From NCBI GenBank assembly GCA_964428055.1, contig CAYRWM010000007.1:1-62883 (forward strand): DNA of 62,883 nt, in the 5' to 3' direction. Shown here piece after piece: positions 19,743-29,119 of this stretch (its first letter is position 1; every line of letters starts with the position of its first letter). This stretch comes from CAYRWM01 sp964428055. GTDB lineage: Bacteria; Bacillota; Clostridia; Christensenellales; Christensenellaceae. A model generated the notes under the pieces. It was not told where the DNA came from. It was given only the letters and a program-made list of their open reading frames with translations, and ran no database searches. The position numbers were made by a program, and so were the translations under genes.

Positions 19743-22700
19743 CTATCTCCTGCCGGTCTCGCCGGCGAGCTTCATATATTTTACGGACACTTCGTCCGTT
19801 AAAAGACTCCTGTCGCATCTCCACTTCCAGTTTTTGTCATTGCATGTGCCGGGCGTATTCAGCCTCGCGTCATCGTCCAGCATCAGCATATCCTGCAAAG
19901 TGATCATCACCCACGGGGCTTTGCTCTCAAACAGCCACCTTATCGCTTCCTCGGCCCTCGCCCTCGCGTCTTCCGGATTAAGGTTCAGCTTGTACCAGGC
20001 GAGTATGGGATGGTTGTCATGCGTCCCTGAGCAGAATATCCTTCCGGACATCTCTTCGTCCGTCATCTCCTGCATCTCGTTAGCGGTAAACTGCCAGACG
20101 TTCATGCCAGGATACCCTGTGAGCTTTAAAAGGTTGAACACTCCCGGATCCAGTATGCCCAGATCCTCGGCTATTATGCCGACTCCCGATACCTTGGAGA
20201 AAAGATCGGATCCTACGCCCTGCTGCCAGTATCCGAACTTAGGGCTTATGCCCTGAGGGACGTAGAAGTACTCTGAAAAGCTCCTGAAGTGATCCAGCCT
20301 CACATAGTCGAACCTCTCGGCGCAGATGCGGAAGCGGCTCAGCCACCACTCGTAGCCGTTTTTCTTCATGCTGTCCCAGTCGTACAGTGGGTTGCCCCAG
20401 TCCTGTCCCTCGGGAGTGAAGCAATCCGGCGGAACGCCCGCATGGGCCCTTAAGTGTCCGTCGGGCCCCACGTGGAAATCGCCTCTGTGAGCCCACAGAT
20501 CGGCGCTGTCCGGCGCGACGTATATGGGCATGTCGCCGACAATCTCAAGCCCCTTTTCGTGGGCGTGATCCAGAAGGCGCTGCCACTGTGTGAAAAAGCA
20601 GTACTGCTGCCTTTTTATTTCATCCATCCTGCCGGAATATACGGTTTTGAGACCTTCGAGATCGATCCTGTCTCTCTCGTTTTCCGGCCACTCCTGCCAG
20701 GCAGCCATACCGTTCTTTTCCTTGATGGCGGTATAAAGAGCATAGTCGTCCAGCCAGTAGCTGTTACTTAAGCAGAATTCACCGTAACCGTCCATGGACG
20801 GGAGTTCATCTGTATTTATAAGATCCGGGTTTCCCGCAAACACGGCGGGGCTGTGATAGGGAGAGTTCCCGAGTCCGGTGGGATTTAACGGCAATACCTG
20901 CCAAAGCTTTATCCCGGAAGCCGCAAGAAAGTCGGCAAACTGCTCTGCGGGCGTGCCGAGACATCCTCCCGGGACAGACCCTATATGGCATATTACCCCG
21001 GCGCTCCGCTCCAGCTTTTCCTTCCTCGGAGCTTCTTTTCGCAGCAGTATCATTTTGACGGACAGCGGGTCCGTGAAGAACTCCAGCTTTCCGTCCTTTA
21101 TCTCTATCTCTTTTGAATCCAGCAGCTCAAGAGCGTAGGTCTCGTCAACGTCAACTGTGACCTTTATGTGCTCCGTGTAGCTCCTGTTTACGGCCGTCAG
21201 TATCCGCTCATCCGCGTCAGAGCGCATGACGCAGTACACGTCGTCTCCCACGGAAAAAGCGTCGAAACAGCCGTTTTTCAGCACAGGATGCTCTCTGTAT
21301 ATGAGGCCCAGCATACGGTAGTGGTATGTGAGCTCCGTATCCTCATGTCCCCAGGGGAAAGCACCCCTGTTGTAGGGATCCGTATGCCCCTGCATGCCGG
21401 CTTCGTCGCCGTAGTATATGCAGGGCACTCCCGGTGTCGCGTACTGCAGAGCGGACACCATCCTGAGTCTCTTTTTCGCTATGGCGTAGTACCATTCGGA
21501 AAGAGTGAAATCACGTCTCTCCTCTTCGGGCACGTCCCCCGCTTCACCGAGAACGGTCATTACGCGCGTCCTGTCGTGTCCGCCTATAAGATTAAGGCAT
21601 CCGTAGTAGTTTTCCCTGGGGTAGTTTTCTTTCAGGCTCAGCATGCGCCGTACGTATTTTCCGGCGGGCTCCTCATTCATTATGAAACCGAGCGTCGCTT
21701 TTCTGAACGGATAGCTCATGACGCTGTCCAGCTCATGACCGGAGAAATACTGCCTTAAAATCCCGTAGCTTATCTTGTTGCTCGCGTCCTCCCAGACTTC
21801 GCCTATCAGGAGATCGTCCTCACTCTCTGACTTGACCGCACTTCTCACTTCCCGGATGAAAGAATCCGGGAGCTCGTCCGCGACGTCCAGTCTCCAGCCG
21901 GACGCTCCGCACCTGAGCCATTTCTTGAGTATGCCGTTTTCACCGCATATGTACTCTCTGTATGAGGGGTCATTCTCCTCTACGTTCGGAAGATCCTTTA
22001 CGCCCCACCAGCATTCGTATCCGGGTTCCTCGTCCCTGAAGCGGTACCATTTCCTGTATGGGGAATCCTCGTCTCCCCAGGCTCCTCCGCCGTAGTTTCC
22101 GTATCTGTCGAAATACCTGCTGTCCGCTCCCGTGTGCGAGAAGACGCCGTCCATTATGAGTCTTATCCCCGCGTCCTTAAGCGCGCCGCACAGGCTCCTG
22201 AAAGCTTCCTCGTCGCCCAGCATGGGGTCTATGGTCTCATAGTCCGCCGTATCATATCTGTGGTTTGAAGCGGATTTGAAGACCGGATTCATATATACTG
22301 CCGTTATCCCTAATGACTTTAAGTATGGTATCTTTTCCTCGACGCCCCTGAGAGTCCCGCCGTACAGAGTCCATTCGGTTACGTTTCCGTCCTCATCCTT
22401 TACGTAATAAGGTCTCTCGTCCCATTTTTCTGCGAATCTCCTGCCCTGGCCTCTTCTGCCGGCGGGATATTCCGCATCCTGTTTTCTCTGTTCAAAATCA
22501 GATCCTCTTGAGAACCTGTCCGGGAATATCTGGTATACTGTGGAATCCTTATACCATCCGGGGACTTCCGACGCGTCATACACAGTTATCTGATATGAGG
22601 GAGGCAGCTCACTGTATGTGCCGCCCTCTCCGCCGAAGCAGTCCCAGGCATTGCCGTAGTACTCGGTTTCACCGTCTTCCTCAGCTATGAAGCAGTACCA

Positions 22701-22916
22701 TACGACGCAGGGTTTTCCGGGTACGACATAACAGATGGAAAAGTCCTCTCCGTCCCTTTCCATAGGAAGGACGGTCTCTTCCCCATCTGTCCATAGTCTT
22801 AAGTGAACCGTATCGGCGTCCGGTGCCCATATCCTCAAACGCACCTCCGAACCAGACGGAACGGCGCCGAACGGGTCTCTGTATTCTGTGTTTCTTGAAT
22901 CGTGATATAACCGCAA
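19743..22916 (-). CDS. GH13 alpha-glucan hydrolase fused to GH77 4-alpha-glucanotransferase
   Basis: A 1,057-residue two-enzyme fusion. Residues about 1-110 form a CBM34-like N-terminal domain. A GH13 neopullulanase/cyclomaltodextrinase-like domain follows with DGVFSHTG, nucleophile in GWRLDVADE, acid/base in LIGEVWED and the IGGHD motif. From about 560 on it is MalQ-like (GH77): AGVPPDCFTPEGQDWGNP, nucleophile in YVRLDHFR, acid/base in GIIAEDLG and SGTHDNHP. Both active sites look intact. Start is TTG, supported by GAGAGG seven bases upstream. It would debranch and reshuffle short glucans left by phosphorylase. It lies two bases after glgA and nine before pgi. Confidence 0.92.
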   Translation of the reverse strand: MRLYHDSRNTEYRDPFGAVPSGSEVRLRIWAPDADTVHLRLWTDGEETVLPMERDGEDFSICYVVPGKPCVVWYCFIAEEDGETEYYGNAWDCFGGEGGTYSELPPSYQITVYDASEVPGWYKDSTVYQIFPDRFSRGSDFEQRKQDAEYPAGRRGQGRRFAEKWDERPYYVKDEDGNVTEWTLYGGTLRGVEEKIPYLKSLGITAVYMNPVFKSASNHRYDTADYETIDPMLGDEEAFRSLCGALKDAGIRLIMDGVFSHTGADSRYFDRYGNYGGGAWGDEDSPYRKWYRFRDEEPGYECWWGVKDLPNVEENDPSYREYICGENGILKKWLRCGASGWRLDVADELPDSFIREVRSAVKSESEDDLLIGEVWEDASNKISYGILRQYFSGHELDSVMSYPFRKATLGFIMNEEPAGKYVRRMLSLKENYPRENYYGCLNLIGGHDRTRVMTVLGEAGDVPEEERRDFTLSEWYYAIAKKRLRMVSALQYATPGVPCIYYGDEAGMQGHTDPYNRGAFPWGHEDTELTYHYRMLGLIYREHPVLKNGCFDAFSVGDDVYCVMRSDADERILTAVNRSYTEHIKVTVDVDETYALELLDSKEIEIKDGKLEFFTDPLSVKMILLRKEAPRKEKLERSAGVICHIGSVPGGCLGTPAEQFADFLAASGIKLWQVLPLNPTGLGNSPYHSPAVFAGNPDLINTDELPSMDGYGEFCLSNSYWLDDYALYTAIKEKNGMAAWQEWPENERDRIDLEGLKTVYSGRMDEIKRQQYCFFTQWQRLLDHAHEKGLEIVGDMPIYVAPDSADLWAHRGDFHVGPDGHLRAHAGVPPDCFTPEGQDWGNPLYDWDSMKKNGYEWWLSRFRICAERFDYVRLDHFRSFSEYFYVPQGISPKFGYWQQGVGSDLFSKVSGVGIIAEDLGILDPGVFNLLKLTGYPGMNVWQFTANEMQEMTDEEMSGRIFCSGTHDNHPILAWYKLNLNPEDARARAEEAIRWLFESKAPWVMITLQDMLMLDDDARLNTPGTCNDKNWKWRCDRSLLTDEVSVKYMKLAGETGRR

Positions 22917-22918
22917 GG

Positions 22919-24379
22919 CTAACCTCTCAGGAGCTCATCGTAGAGCCTTCTGTACTTGACGGCCGAATTATGCCAGCCGAAATCCGTGGCCATAGCGGTC
23001 TTCTGCATCTTTACCCAGTTATCGTGGTTGTTCTCCCACACATCCAGTGCGGACTCGACTGTACGCCAGAACTCGTGGGCATTGTAATTTGAAAAACTGA
23101 AGCCGTTGCCCTCGCCCGTGAACTTGTTGTAGGGCTGTACGCTGTCCTTGAGACCTCCCGTCTCGCGCACCAGCGGCAGCGTGCCGTAGCGCATGGCTAT
23201 CATTTGAGTTAAGCCGCACGGCTCGAATCTGGAAGGCACGAGCATGACGTCGCTCGCGGCGTACATCCTTCTCGACATGCCTTCGTCAAACATTATCCTC
23301 GCAGCCACGTGGTCGGGACATTTTCCCGCGTACCAGCTGAAGGCTTCCTCGAAATTGGGTTCGCCCACTCCGAGTATCGCAAGCTGCATGCGCCTTCCTG
23401 CGAACTTGGGCAGGTTGTAGGTTATAAGATCGAGGCCCTTCTGCTCGGTAAGTCTGCTTATGACCGCAAACAAAGGTATATCCGGATCCTGCGGGAGTCC
23501 GAACTCCTTCTGCAGGAGAAGCTTCGCTTCCGCTTTCTTATTGAGGGTGTCCGCCGTGAAATGCACGGGTATCTGCAGATCCGTCTCCGGATCGTATCTC
23601 TTGTTGTCTATGCCGTTCAGTATGCCGGACAGCACGTCGCGTCTCCTCGCGAACAGCCAGGACAGGCCCTCGCCGTAGTAGGGAGAGCATATCTCGCCCG
23701 CGTACGTGGGAGAGACAGTCGTAACCCTGTCGGAATATATCACGGCTCCCTGAAGGAAGTTGACGGCCTCGCCCTGCATTATCTGATGCGCGGCTGAGGT
23801 GTTCATAAGACCCAGAACATCCCCTAACAGCATACCCGAATACTTGCCCTGGAACTTCAGGTTGTGTATCGTGAACACCGTCTTTATGTCCCTGTATTTC
23901 GGATGATCGTTGTAGAACTCGCGCAGGAACACGGGCATGAGCGCCGTGTGCCAGTCGTTGCAGTGGAGTATCTGCGGCTCGAAGTCCACATATTGAAGGA
24001 ACTCCAGGGCCGCCTTTGAGAAGAACGCGACTCTCTCGCCGTCGTCGAACTCGCCGTACACTCTCCCCCTGGAGAAATAGTACTCGTTGTCGAGGAAGTA
24101 ATACGTGATGCCGTTGCGCTTAAGTTCCCACAGACCGCATCCCTGGTCTCTCCAGGACAGTCTCACCTTGAACTCCGTTATGTATCTCATCTTCGATACA
24201 TATACGTCCGGTATGATATTGAGTTTTGGCAGCACTACGCGTATGTCGTACTTTGCCGTCTTTATGTACTGCGGCAGGGACCCCGCCACGTCGCCGAGAC
24301 CACCCGTCTTTGAGAAGGGCTCGGCCTCGAACGCCGCGAACAGTATTCCGATCCTGCCTGTCTTTGATACGTTTTCCAT
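22919..24379 (-). CDS. glgA: Glycogen synthase (ADP-glucose, GT5)
   Basis: A 486-residue glucosyltransferase that adds glucose from ADP-glucose to alpha-1,4-glucan ends. The KTGGLGDVAGSLP motif at about 20-32 binds ADP-glucose; ISRLTEQKGLDL and the C-terminal VPSRFEPCGLTQM region match the GT-B nucleotide-binding half. Full length. The start lies one base past the glgD stop, and the next gene begins two bases after its own stop, so the synthesis genes are tightly coupled. Confidence 0.96.
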   Translation of the reverse strand: MENVSKTGRIGILFAAFEAEPFSKTGGLGDVAGSLPQYIKTAKYDIRVVLPKLNIIPDVYVSKMRYITEFKVRLSWRDQGCGLWELKRNGITYYFLDNEYYFSRGRVYGEFDDGERVAFFSKAALEFLQYVDFEPQILHCNDWHTALMPVFLREFYNDHPKYRDIKTVFTIHNLKFQGKYSGMLLGDVLGLMNTSAAHQIMQGEAVNFLQGAVIYSDRVTTVSPTYAGEICSPYYGEGLSWLFARRRDVLSGILNGIDNKRYDPETDLQIPVHFTADTLNKKAEAKLLLQKEFGLPQDPDIPLFAVISRLTEQKGLDLITYNLPKFAGRRMQLAILGVGEPNFEEAFSWYAGKCPDHVAARIMFDEGMSRRMYAASDVMLVPSRFEPCGLTQMIAMRYGTLPLVRETGGLKDSVQPYNKFTGEGNGFSFSNYNAHEFWRTVESALDVWENNHDNWVKMQKTAMATDFGWHNSAVKYRRLYDELLRG

Positions 24380-24380
24380 A

Positions 24381-25478
24381 TTACAGCTCTTTATTCTTTC
24401 CTATTATGAACGGAGTCTCTCCGCCCTCGATCCTGACGCCGTTCTGCACCGTCACGTACTTGTCGCATATGGCGTTCGTTATCTCGGCGTTCTCGCCAAT
24501 CACGCAGTGCTGCATCAGTATGCTGTTCCTCAGTTTCACGCCCTTCTTTATGACGGAAGATCTGAATATGATGCAGTTTTCAACCTCACCGTCTATAATG
24601 CAGCCGTTAGCGACCAGAGACTGCTTTACCTTTGACGATTTTGAGTAATACGCCGGTGCCGTATCCTGAGGCTTGGTCAGGATCGGGTTGTCACCGCCGA
24701 ACAGTTCGTCCGACACGTCCTCATTTAAGAGATCCATGTTGGCCTGCATATAGTCGGCTGCAGTATCGATTATGCCGGTATAGCCGCCGAACTCGTACGC
24801 CCTAACGTTGAGGTTGGTCAGGTTCCTCGCTATTATCTCAAGCAGATCGAAGTGCGGCATTGAAGCGTACCACTCCATGAACCTCTCTATGTACTTGGTC
24901 CTGGCTATGAAGCAGTCGAGGAAATAGTTGTCGCAGCCGGCCGTGGCGTAGTGTATGCTCTCAACCTTGCCGCTGTCAGATATGTCGAAGTAAAGACCTT
25001 TCTTCTTTTCCTCGCCGTCCAGTTTCTTGAATACGAGCGTCACCGTGGCGCCGGTCTTTTCATGCTCTTCGATCAGAGGTCTGAAATCCATGTTCATTAT
25101 GACATTGGTCCCGCAGAAGAGTATGTTCTCGGCCTTTTCCCTCGTTATGAAGGGCTTGTTCTGTATGAGATCATTAAGCAGGAACTTTGTCTGGGACTGT
25201 ATGCCGAACGGAACGCCGGGCAGTATGAACAGTCCCCCGACCTTCTTGGAAAGGCCCCAGGCCTTGCCTGTTCCCACGTGGTCTATCAGAGACCTGTACA
25301 TGTAAGGGGAAATGAGGCCCACGGTCTCAAGCCCCGAATTGACCATATTGGACAGCGGGAAGTCCACTATCCTGTATCTGCCCCCGAACGGGAGCGAAGC
25401 GAATGATCTGTTTACGAGCAGAGGCCCGAAATCATCGCTGCCGTAGTTGCCGGAGATTATGCCTATTGTCTTGTTCAT
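24381..25478 (-). CDS. glgD: Glucose-1-phosphate adenylyltransferase regulatory-type subunit GlgD
   Basis: A 365-residue paralogue of GlgC. It has the nucleotidyltransferase fold (RIVDFPLSNMVNSGLETVG) and a C-terminal left-handed beta-helix (IIDGEVENCIIFRSSV), but the N-terminal GGxGxRL loop of GlgC is missing and replaced by a shorter SGNYGSDDFGPLL stretch, typical of GlgD. In Firmicutes GlgD forms a mixed enzyme with GlgC and raises its activity. It begins 17 bases after glgC and ends one base before glgA. Confidence 0.94.
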   Translation of the reverse strand: MNKTIGIISGNYGSDDFGPLLVNRSFASLPFGGRYRIVDFPLSNMVNSGLETVGLISPYMYRSLIDHVGTGKAWGLSKKVGGLFILPGVPFGIQSQTKFLLNDLIQNKPFITREKAENILFCGTNVIMNMDFRPLIEEHEKTGATVTLVFKKLDGEEKKKGLYFDISDSGKVESIHYATAGCDNYFLDCFIARTKYIERFMEWYASMPHFDLLEIIARNLTNLNVRAYEFGGYTGIIDTAADYMQANMDLLNEDVSDELFGGDNPILTKPQDTAPAYYSKSSKVKQSLVANGCIIDGEVENCIIFRSSVIKKGVKLRNSILMQHCVIGENAEITNAICDKYVTVQNGVRIEGGETPFIIGKNKEL

Positions 25479-25495
25479 AATGCATCCCTCCTTTA

Positions 25496-26638
25496 TTAAC
25501 GTCTTTCGGCAAATTCGCTTGCCGCGCCGATGACGGCTATCTTGCCGTCCTCGCCCTTTATGGTAGAGCCGGCCTTGACGGCCACGCCCTCATTGATTAT
25601 GGCTTTGGTTATCCTGCAGTTCTCGCCGACCGAAGAATTCGGCAGGAGTATGCAGTCCTTGATAAGAGCGCCTTTTGCTACCTTCGACCCGGAGCTCAGG
25701 ATCGAATCCCTTACCTTGCCCTTAACGACGCAGCCGTTGCAGACCATGCTGCCCGTTACCTGTCCCGTGGGCGATATATAATGCGGGGGATCTATTGAGG
25801 GATTTGAGAAAACGACCATGTCGCCGTTGACTATGTCAAACCCGGAGCCGGGTCTCATCAGATCCATCTGAGCATCGAAGTAGCTCTCGATCGTTCCGAC
25901 GTCCTTCCAGTAGCCCTCGAAGCGGTATGCGAAGAGGCGTTTGCCCTCGGACAGGAGCATCGGGATTATGTCCTTTCCGAAGTCGTTGTCCGAACTCTCG
26001 TTCTCGTGATCCGCATTGAGCGCTTTCTTTAAGACCGGCCATGAGAATATGTATATGCCCATCGAAGCGAGATTGCTGTCGGGATTCTTGGGTTTTTCCG
26101 TGAACCTGGTGATCTTGTCGCCCTCATCCACGGACATGATGCCGAAGCGGCTCGCTTCCTCCATCGGTACCCCTATGACGGAGACCGTGAGGTCTGCATT
26201 GTTTGCCTTGTGGTAATCCAGCATCTTCTTGTAGTCCATCTCATAGAGATGATCGCCTGAAAGAATCAGTACGTACTCCGGATCATAGGAATCGATGAAA
26301 TCCACATTGTGATAGATCGCATCGGCCGTTCCGTTGTACCATGACGCCCCGACCTCGGTCGAGTACGGCGGCAGTATATGGACACCGCCCGTAGATACGT
26401 CCAGATCCCACGCTTCGCCCGTACCGAGGTACCGGCTCAAGATCATCGGTCTGTACTGAACGAGCACACCTACCGTGTCTATCCCGGAGTTCACGCAGTT
26501 CGAGAGGCTGAAGTCGATTATACGGTACTTCCCTCCGAACGAGACCGCGGGTTTCGCGATCCTGCGCGTGAGCGCGCCCAGACGGCTGCCCTGACCTCCG
26601 GCCAGGAGCATAGCTACACATTCTTTTTTCTGCATCAT
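25496..26638 (-). CDS. glgC: Glucose-1-phosphate adenylyltransferase (ADP-glucose pyrophosphorylase)
   Basis: About 380 residues; makes ADP-glucose from glucose 1-phosphate and ATP, the committed step of glycogen synthesis. LLAGGQGSRLGALT is the nucleotide-binding loop; FGGKYRIIDFSLSNC and FTEKPKNP are catalytic motifs; the C-terminus is a beta-helix. Two adjacent ATG codons (26638, 26635) lie 4 and 7 bases after GAGGGG, so I place the start at 26638 and reject an upstream in-frame start at 26662, which has no ribosome binding site. It precedes glgD by 17 bases. Confidence 0.95.
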   Translation of the reverse strand: MMQKKECVAMLLAGGQGSRLGALTRRIAKPAVSFGGKYRIIDFSLSNCVNSGIDTVGVLVQYRPMILSRYLGTGEAWDLDVSTGGVHILPPYSTEVGASWYNGTADAIYHNVDFIDSYDPEYVLILSGDHLYEMDYKKMLDYHKANNADLTVSVIGVPMEEASRFGIMSVDEGDKITRFTEKPKNPDSNLASMGIYIFSWPVLKKALNADHENESSDNDFGKDIIPMLLSEGKRLFAYRFEGYWKDVGTIESYFDAQMDLMRPGSGFDIVNGDMVVFSNPSIDPPHYISPTGQVTGSMVCNGCVVKGKVRDSILSSGSKVAKGALIKDCILLPNSSVGENCRITKAIINEGVAVKAGSTIKGEDGKIAVIGAASEFAERR

Positions 26639-26695
26639 ATATCCCCTCACTTTACATAACAAGATAATATTTATGCATAAGCGCAGGGAGGTCTT

Positions 26696-29107
26696 CTACA
26701 GGTGCCAGATCTCCCCTGCGTATTCTCTTATCGTTCTGTCGCTTGTGAAGTAATATGATCCCGCTATATTGGCAAGGGACATTGCCTGCCATCTCTTCCT
26801 GTCACGGTAGACTTCTCCGAGTTCGAACCATGCGTCCACATAGGGCCTGAAATCCTTCAGCACGAAGTATTCGTCGTTGCGCTGCAGGAGTTCGTCGTAG
26901 ATGCCCCAGAAATTACATCCGCTGTTCTTGAAGAAGTCGTTGACGAGCTGGCTTGTGAGGAGTTTAAGACCCTCATCCGAATTCATGACGTCATTCGAAC
27001 TGTACCCGCCGAATCTGTAGTACTGCATAACGTCATCGGCACGAAGACCGAATATCTTTATGTTGTCCTCTCCGGCGTGGTCCTTTATCTCCACGTTTGC
27101 CCCGTCCAGCGTGCCGAGCGTCACGGCTCCGTTCATCATGAACTTCATGTTGCCCGTGCCGCTCGCTTCCTTGCCCGCGGTGGATATCTGTTCGGATATC
27201 TCCGCGGCAGGATAGATGAGCTGCGCGTTTGAAACGCAGAAGTTCTCAATGAACACTACCTTTATGCGCCCGTTTACGTCGGGATCCGAGTTCACTGTAT
27301 CAGCGACGCTGTTGATGAACTTTATTATCTCTTTTGCGTACGTATAGCCCTGAGCCGCCTTGCCCGCGAATATGAACGTATAGTTGTTTATGGGCAGGCT
27401 CGGGTCCTTCTTGAGCTCGTTGTAGATATGCAGGACCTTTAAGGCATTCAGGAGCTGTCTTTTGTACGCGTGTATCCTTTTTACCTGTATGTCGAACACG
27501 GAATCGGGATCGACAGTTATATCGGTCGTCTTTTTAATGAAATCGGCAAGACGCAGCTTGTTCTCCCTCTTGACTCTCGCGAGGGCATCCAGAAAACCTT
27601 CGTCTCCGGCAAAATCACGAAGGCGCTCCAGTTGCTGCATGTCCGTCATCCATCCGTCGCCTATGACTCCCGTTATGAGGGAAGCGAGGCCCGGATTGGA
27701 TTCTATCAGGAATCTCCTGTGGCTTATGCCGTTGGTCTTGTTGTTGAACCTGTCGGGGAAAATCGCATTAAAATCCCTGAACACTTCGTTTTTCAGTATC
27801 TCAGAGTGCAGTGCCGCGACGCCGTTCACCGAATGGCTGCCTATTATGGACAGGTTTGCCATCCTGACTTCGCCGTCCCAGAGGACTGCTGTCGCGCTGT
27901 GTCTCGCGAAGTTTCCGGTCGCGAAGAGCATGTCTCTCCAGCGTCTGTCTATCTCCTCCACGATCATGTACACTCTCGGAAGCAGCTCCCTGAAAAGATC
28001 GATGGACCATTTTTCAAGAGCTTCCGGCAGCACGGTGTGGTTAGTGAAGGACATCGTCCTCACGGTTATGTCCCACGCCTCGTCCCACTCGAGACCTTCC
28101 TCGTCCAGAAGACGTCTCATGAGTTCGGGTATGCACAGTGTCGGATGGGTGTCGTTTATGTGTATGGCGACTCTCTCCGGGAACTCCTGCCAGTTGTTTC
28201 CGTACAGGGACTTGAATCTGCGGATGATGGAGCTCAGGCCCGCGGACACCAGGAAATACTCCTGCTTGAGCCTGAGCTTCCTTCCTATACCGTCGCTGTC
28301 CTCGGGATAGAGTATGCACGTTATGGCCTCTATGTCGCTCCTGACCTTTCTCGCAGCGGCATAGTCGCCCGCGTTGAAGGCGTCCATGTCGACGGTATCG
28401 TTGACGGGCCTGGCGTCCCACAGATGCAGAACGTTCACGTCCTCGCCGTTAAAGCCTATGATCGGCACGTCGTACGGTATCGCGCGCACGCTTGTATATC
28501 CCTTGTGCTCAAAGTAGAGTTTGCCGTCCCTGAACTCCCTGTCGATGTAGCCTCCGAAACGCACTTCGGCCGAAGCGTCAGTCCTCTTCTCCTCCCACGG
28601 ATAGCCGTCCGACAGCCATGCGTCGGGCAGAGCCACCTGATAGCCGTTATCGATCTTCTGTCTGAAAAGACCGAAATGATACCTTAAGCCCATGCCCACG
28701 CCGGATATGCCGAGCGATGCCATGGAATCCATGAAACATGCCGCAAGTCTTCCGAGACCGCCGTTGCCGAGGCCCGGGTCCTTTTCGACCGCGCAGATCT
28801 CATCGAGATCCTCACCGAGGTCGGCAAGGCCTTCCCTGACCATGTCGCGGACACCCAGATTGACCAGATAGTTGTTGAGAAGCTTGCCTATCAGAAACTC
28901 CATCGAAAAATAATAGACCTTCTTCTCACGGTTGTTCTTGTGTCTCTCGGACGTGCGAGTCCTTATCTCGGAAGCGCTGTCCTTGACCACGTGTACGAGA
29001 TTGTTGTACTTTTCCTGAAGAGTGCAGGAATCGAGAGACTTCTCGTAAGCCTCCCACAATCTCTTTTCAAACCGTTGTTTGAAGTCTTCCTTATTGGCAA
29101 AAACCAA
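26696..29107 (-). CDS. glgP: Glycogen phosphorylase (GT35)
   Basis: An 803-residue pyridoxal-phosphate enzyme that releases glucose 1-phosphate from glycogen. The cofactor lysine is in EASGTGNMKFMMNGA, followed by the expected TLGTLDGANVEI. Other conserved parts are GNGGLGRLAACF, NDTHPTL and KRIHAYKRQLLN. Full length. It begins 12 bases after glgB and ends 57 bases before glgC, so synthetic and degradative enzymes share one transcript. No regulatory N-terminal extension is visible. Confidence 0.97.
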   Translation of the reverse strand: MVFANKEDFKQRFEKRLWEAYEKSLDSCTLQEKYNNLVHVVKDSASEIRTRTSERHKNNREKKVYYFSMEFLIGKLLNNYLVNLGVRDMVREGLADLGEDLDEICAVEKDPGLGNGGLGRLAACFMDSMASLGISGVGMGLRYHFGLFRQKIDNGYQVALPDAWLSDGYPWEEKRTDASAEVRFGGYIDREFRDGKLYFEHKGYTSVRAIPYDVPIIGFNGEDVNVLHLWDARPVNDTVDMDAFNAGDYAAARKVRSDIEAITCILYPEDSDGIGRKLRLKQEYFLVSAGLSSIIRRFKSLYGNNWQEFPERVAIHINDTHPTLCIPELMRRLLDEEGLEWDEAWDITVRTMSFTNHTVLPEALEKWSIDLFRELLPRVYMIVEEIDRRWRDMLFATGNFARHSATAVLWDGEVRMANLSIIGSHSVNGVAALHSEILKNEVFRDFNAIFPDRFNNKTNGISHRRFLIESNPGLASLITGVIGDGWMTDMQQLERLRDFAGDEGFLDALARVKRENKLRLADFIKKTTDITVDPDSVFDIQVKRIHAYKRQLLNALKVLHIYNELKKDPSLPINNYTFIFAGKAAQGYTYAKEIIKFINSVADTVNSDPDVNGRIKVVFIENFCVSNAQLIYPAAEISEQISTAGKEASGTGNMKFMMNGAVTLGTLDGANVEIKDHAGEDNIKIFGLRADDVMQYYRFGGYSSNDVMNSDEGLKLLTSQLVNDFFKNSGCNFWGIYDELLQRNDEYFVLKDFRPYVDAWFELGEVYRDRKRWQAMSLANIAGSYYFTSDRTIREYAGEIWHL

Positions 29108-29119
29108 CTTTTCCTCCTC

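Noticed and set aside
27470..28687. A 405-codon frame antisense to glgP
   Set aside because: glgP is a complete, conserved gene on the other strand. Its GC-biased third positions create long antisense frames, and this one shows no motif.
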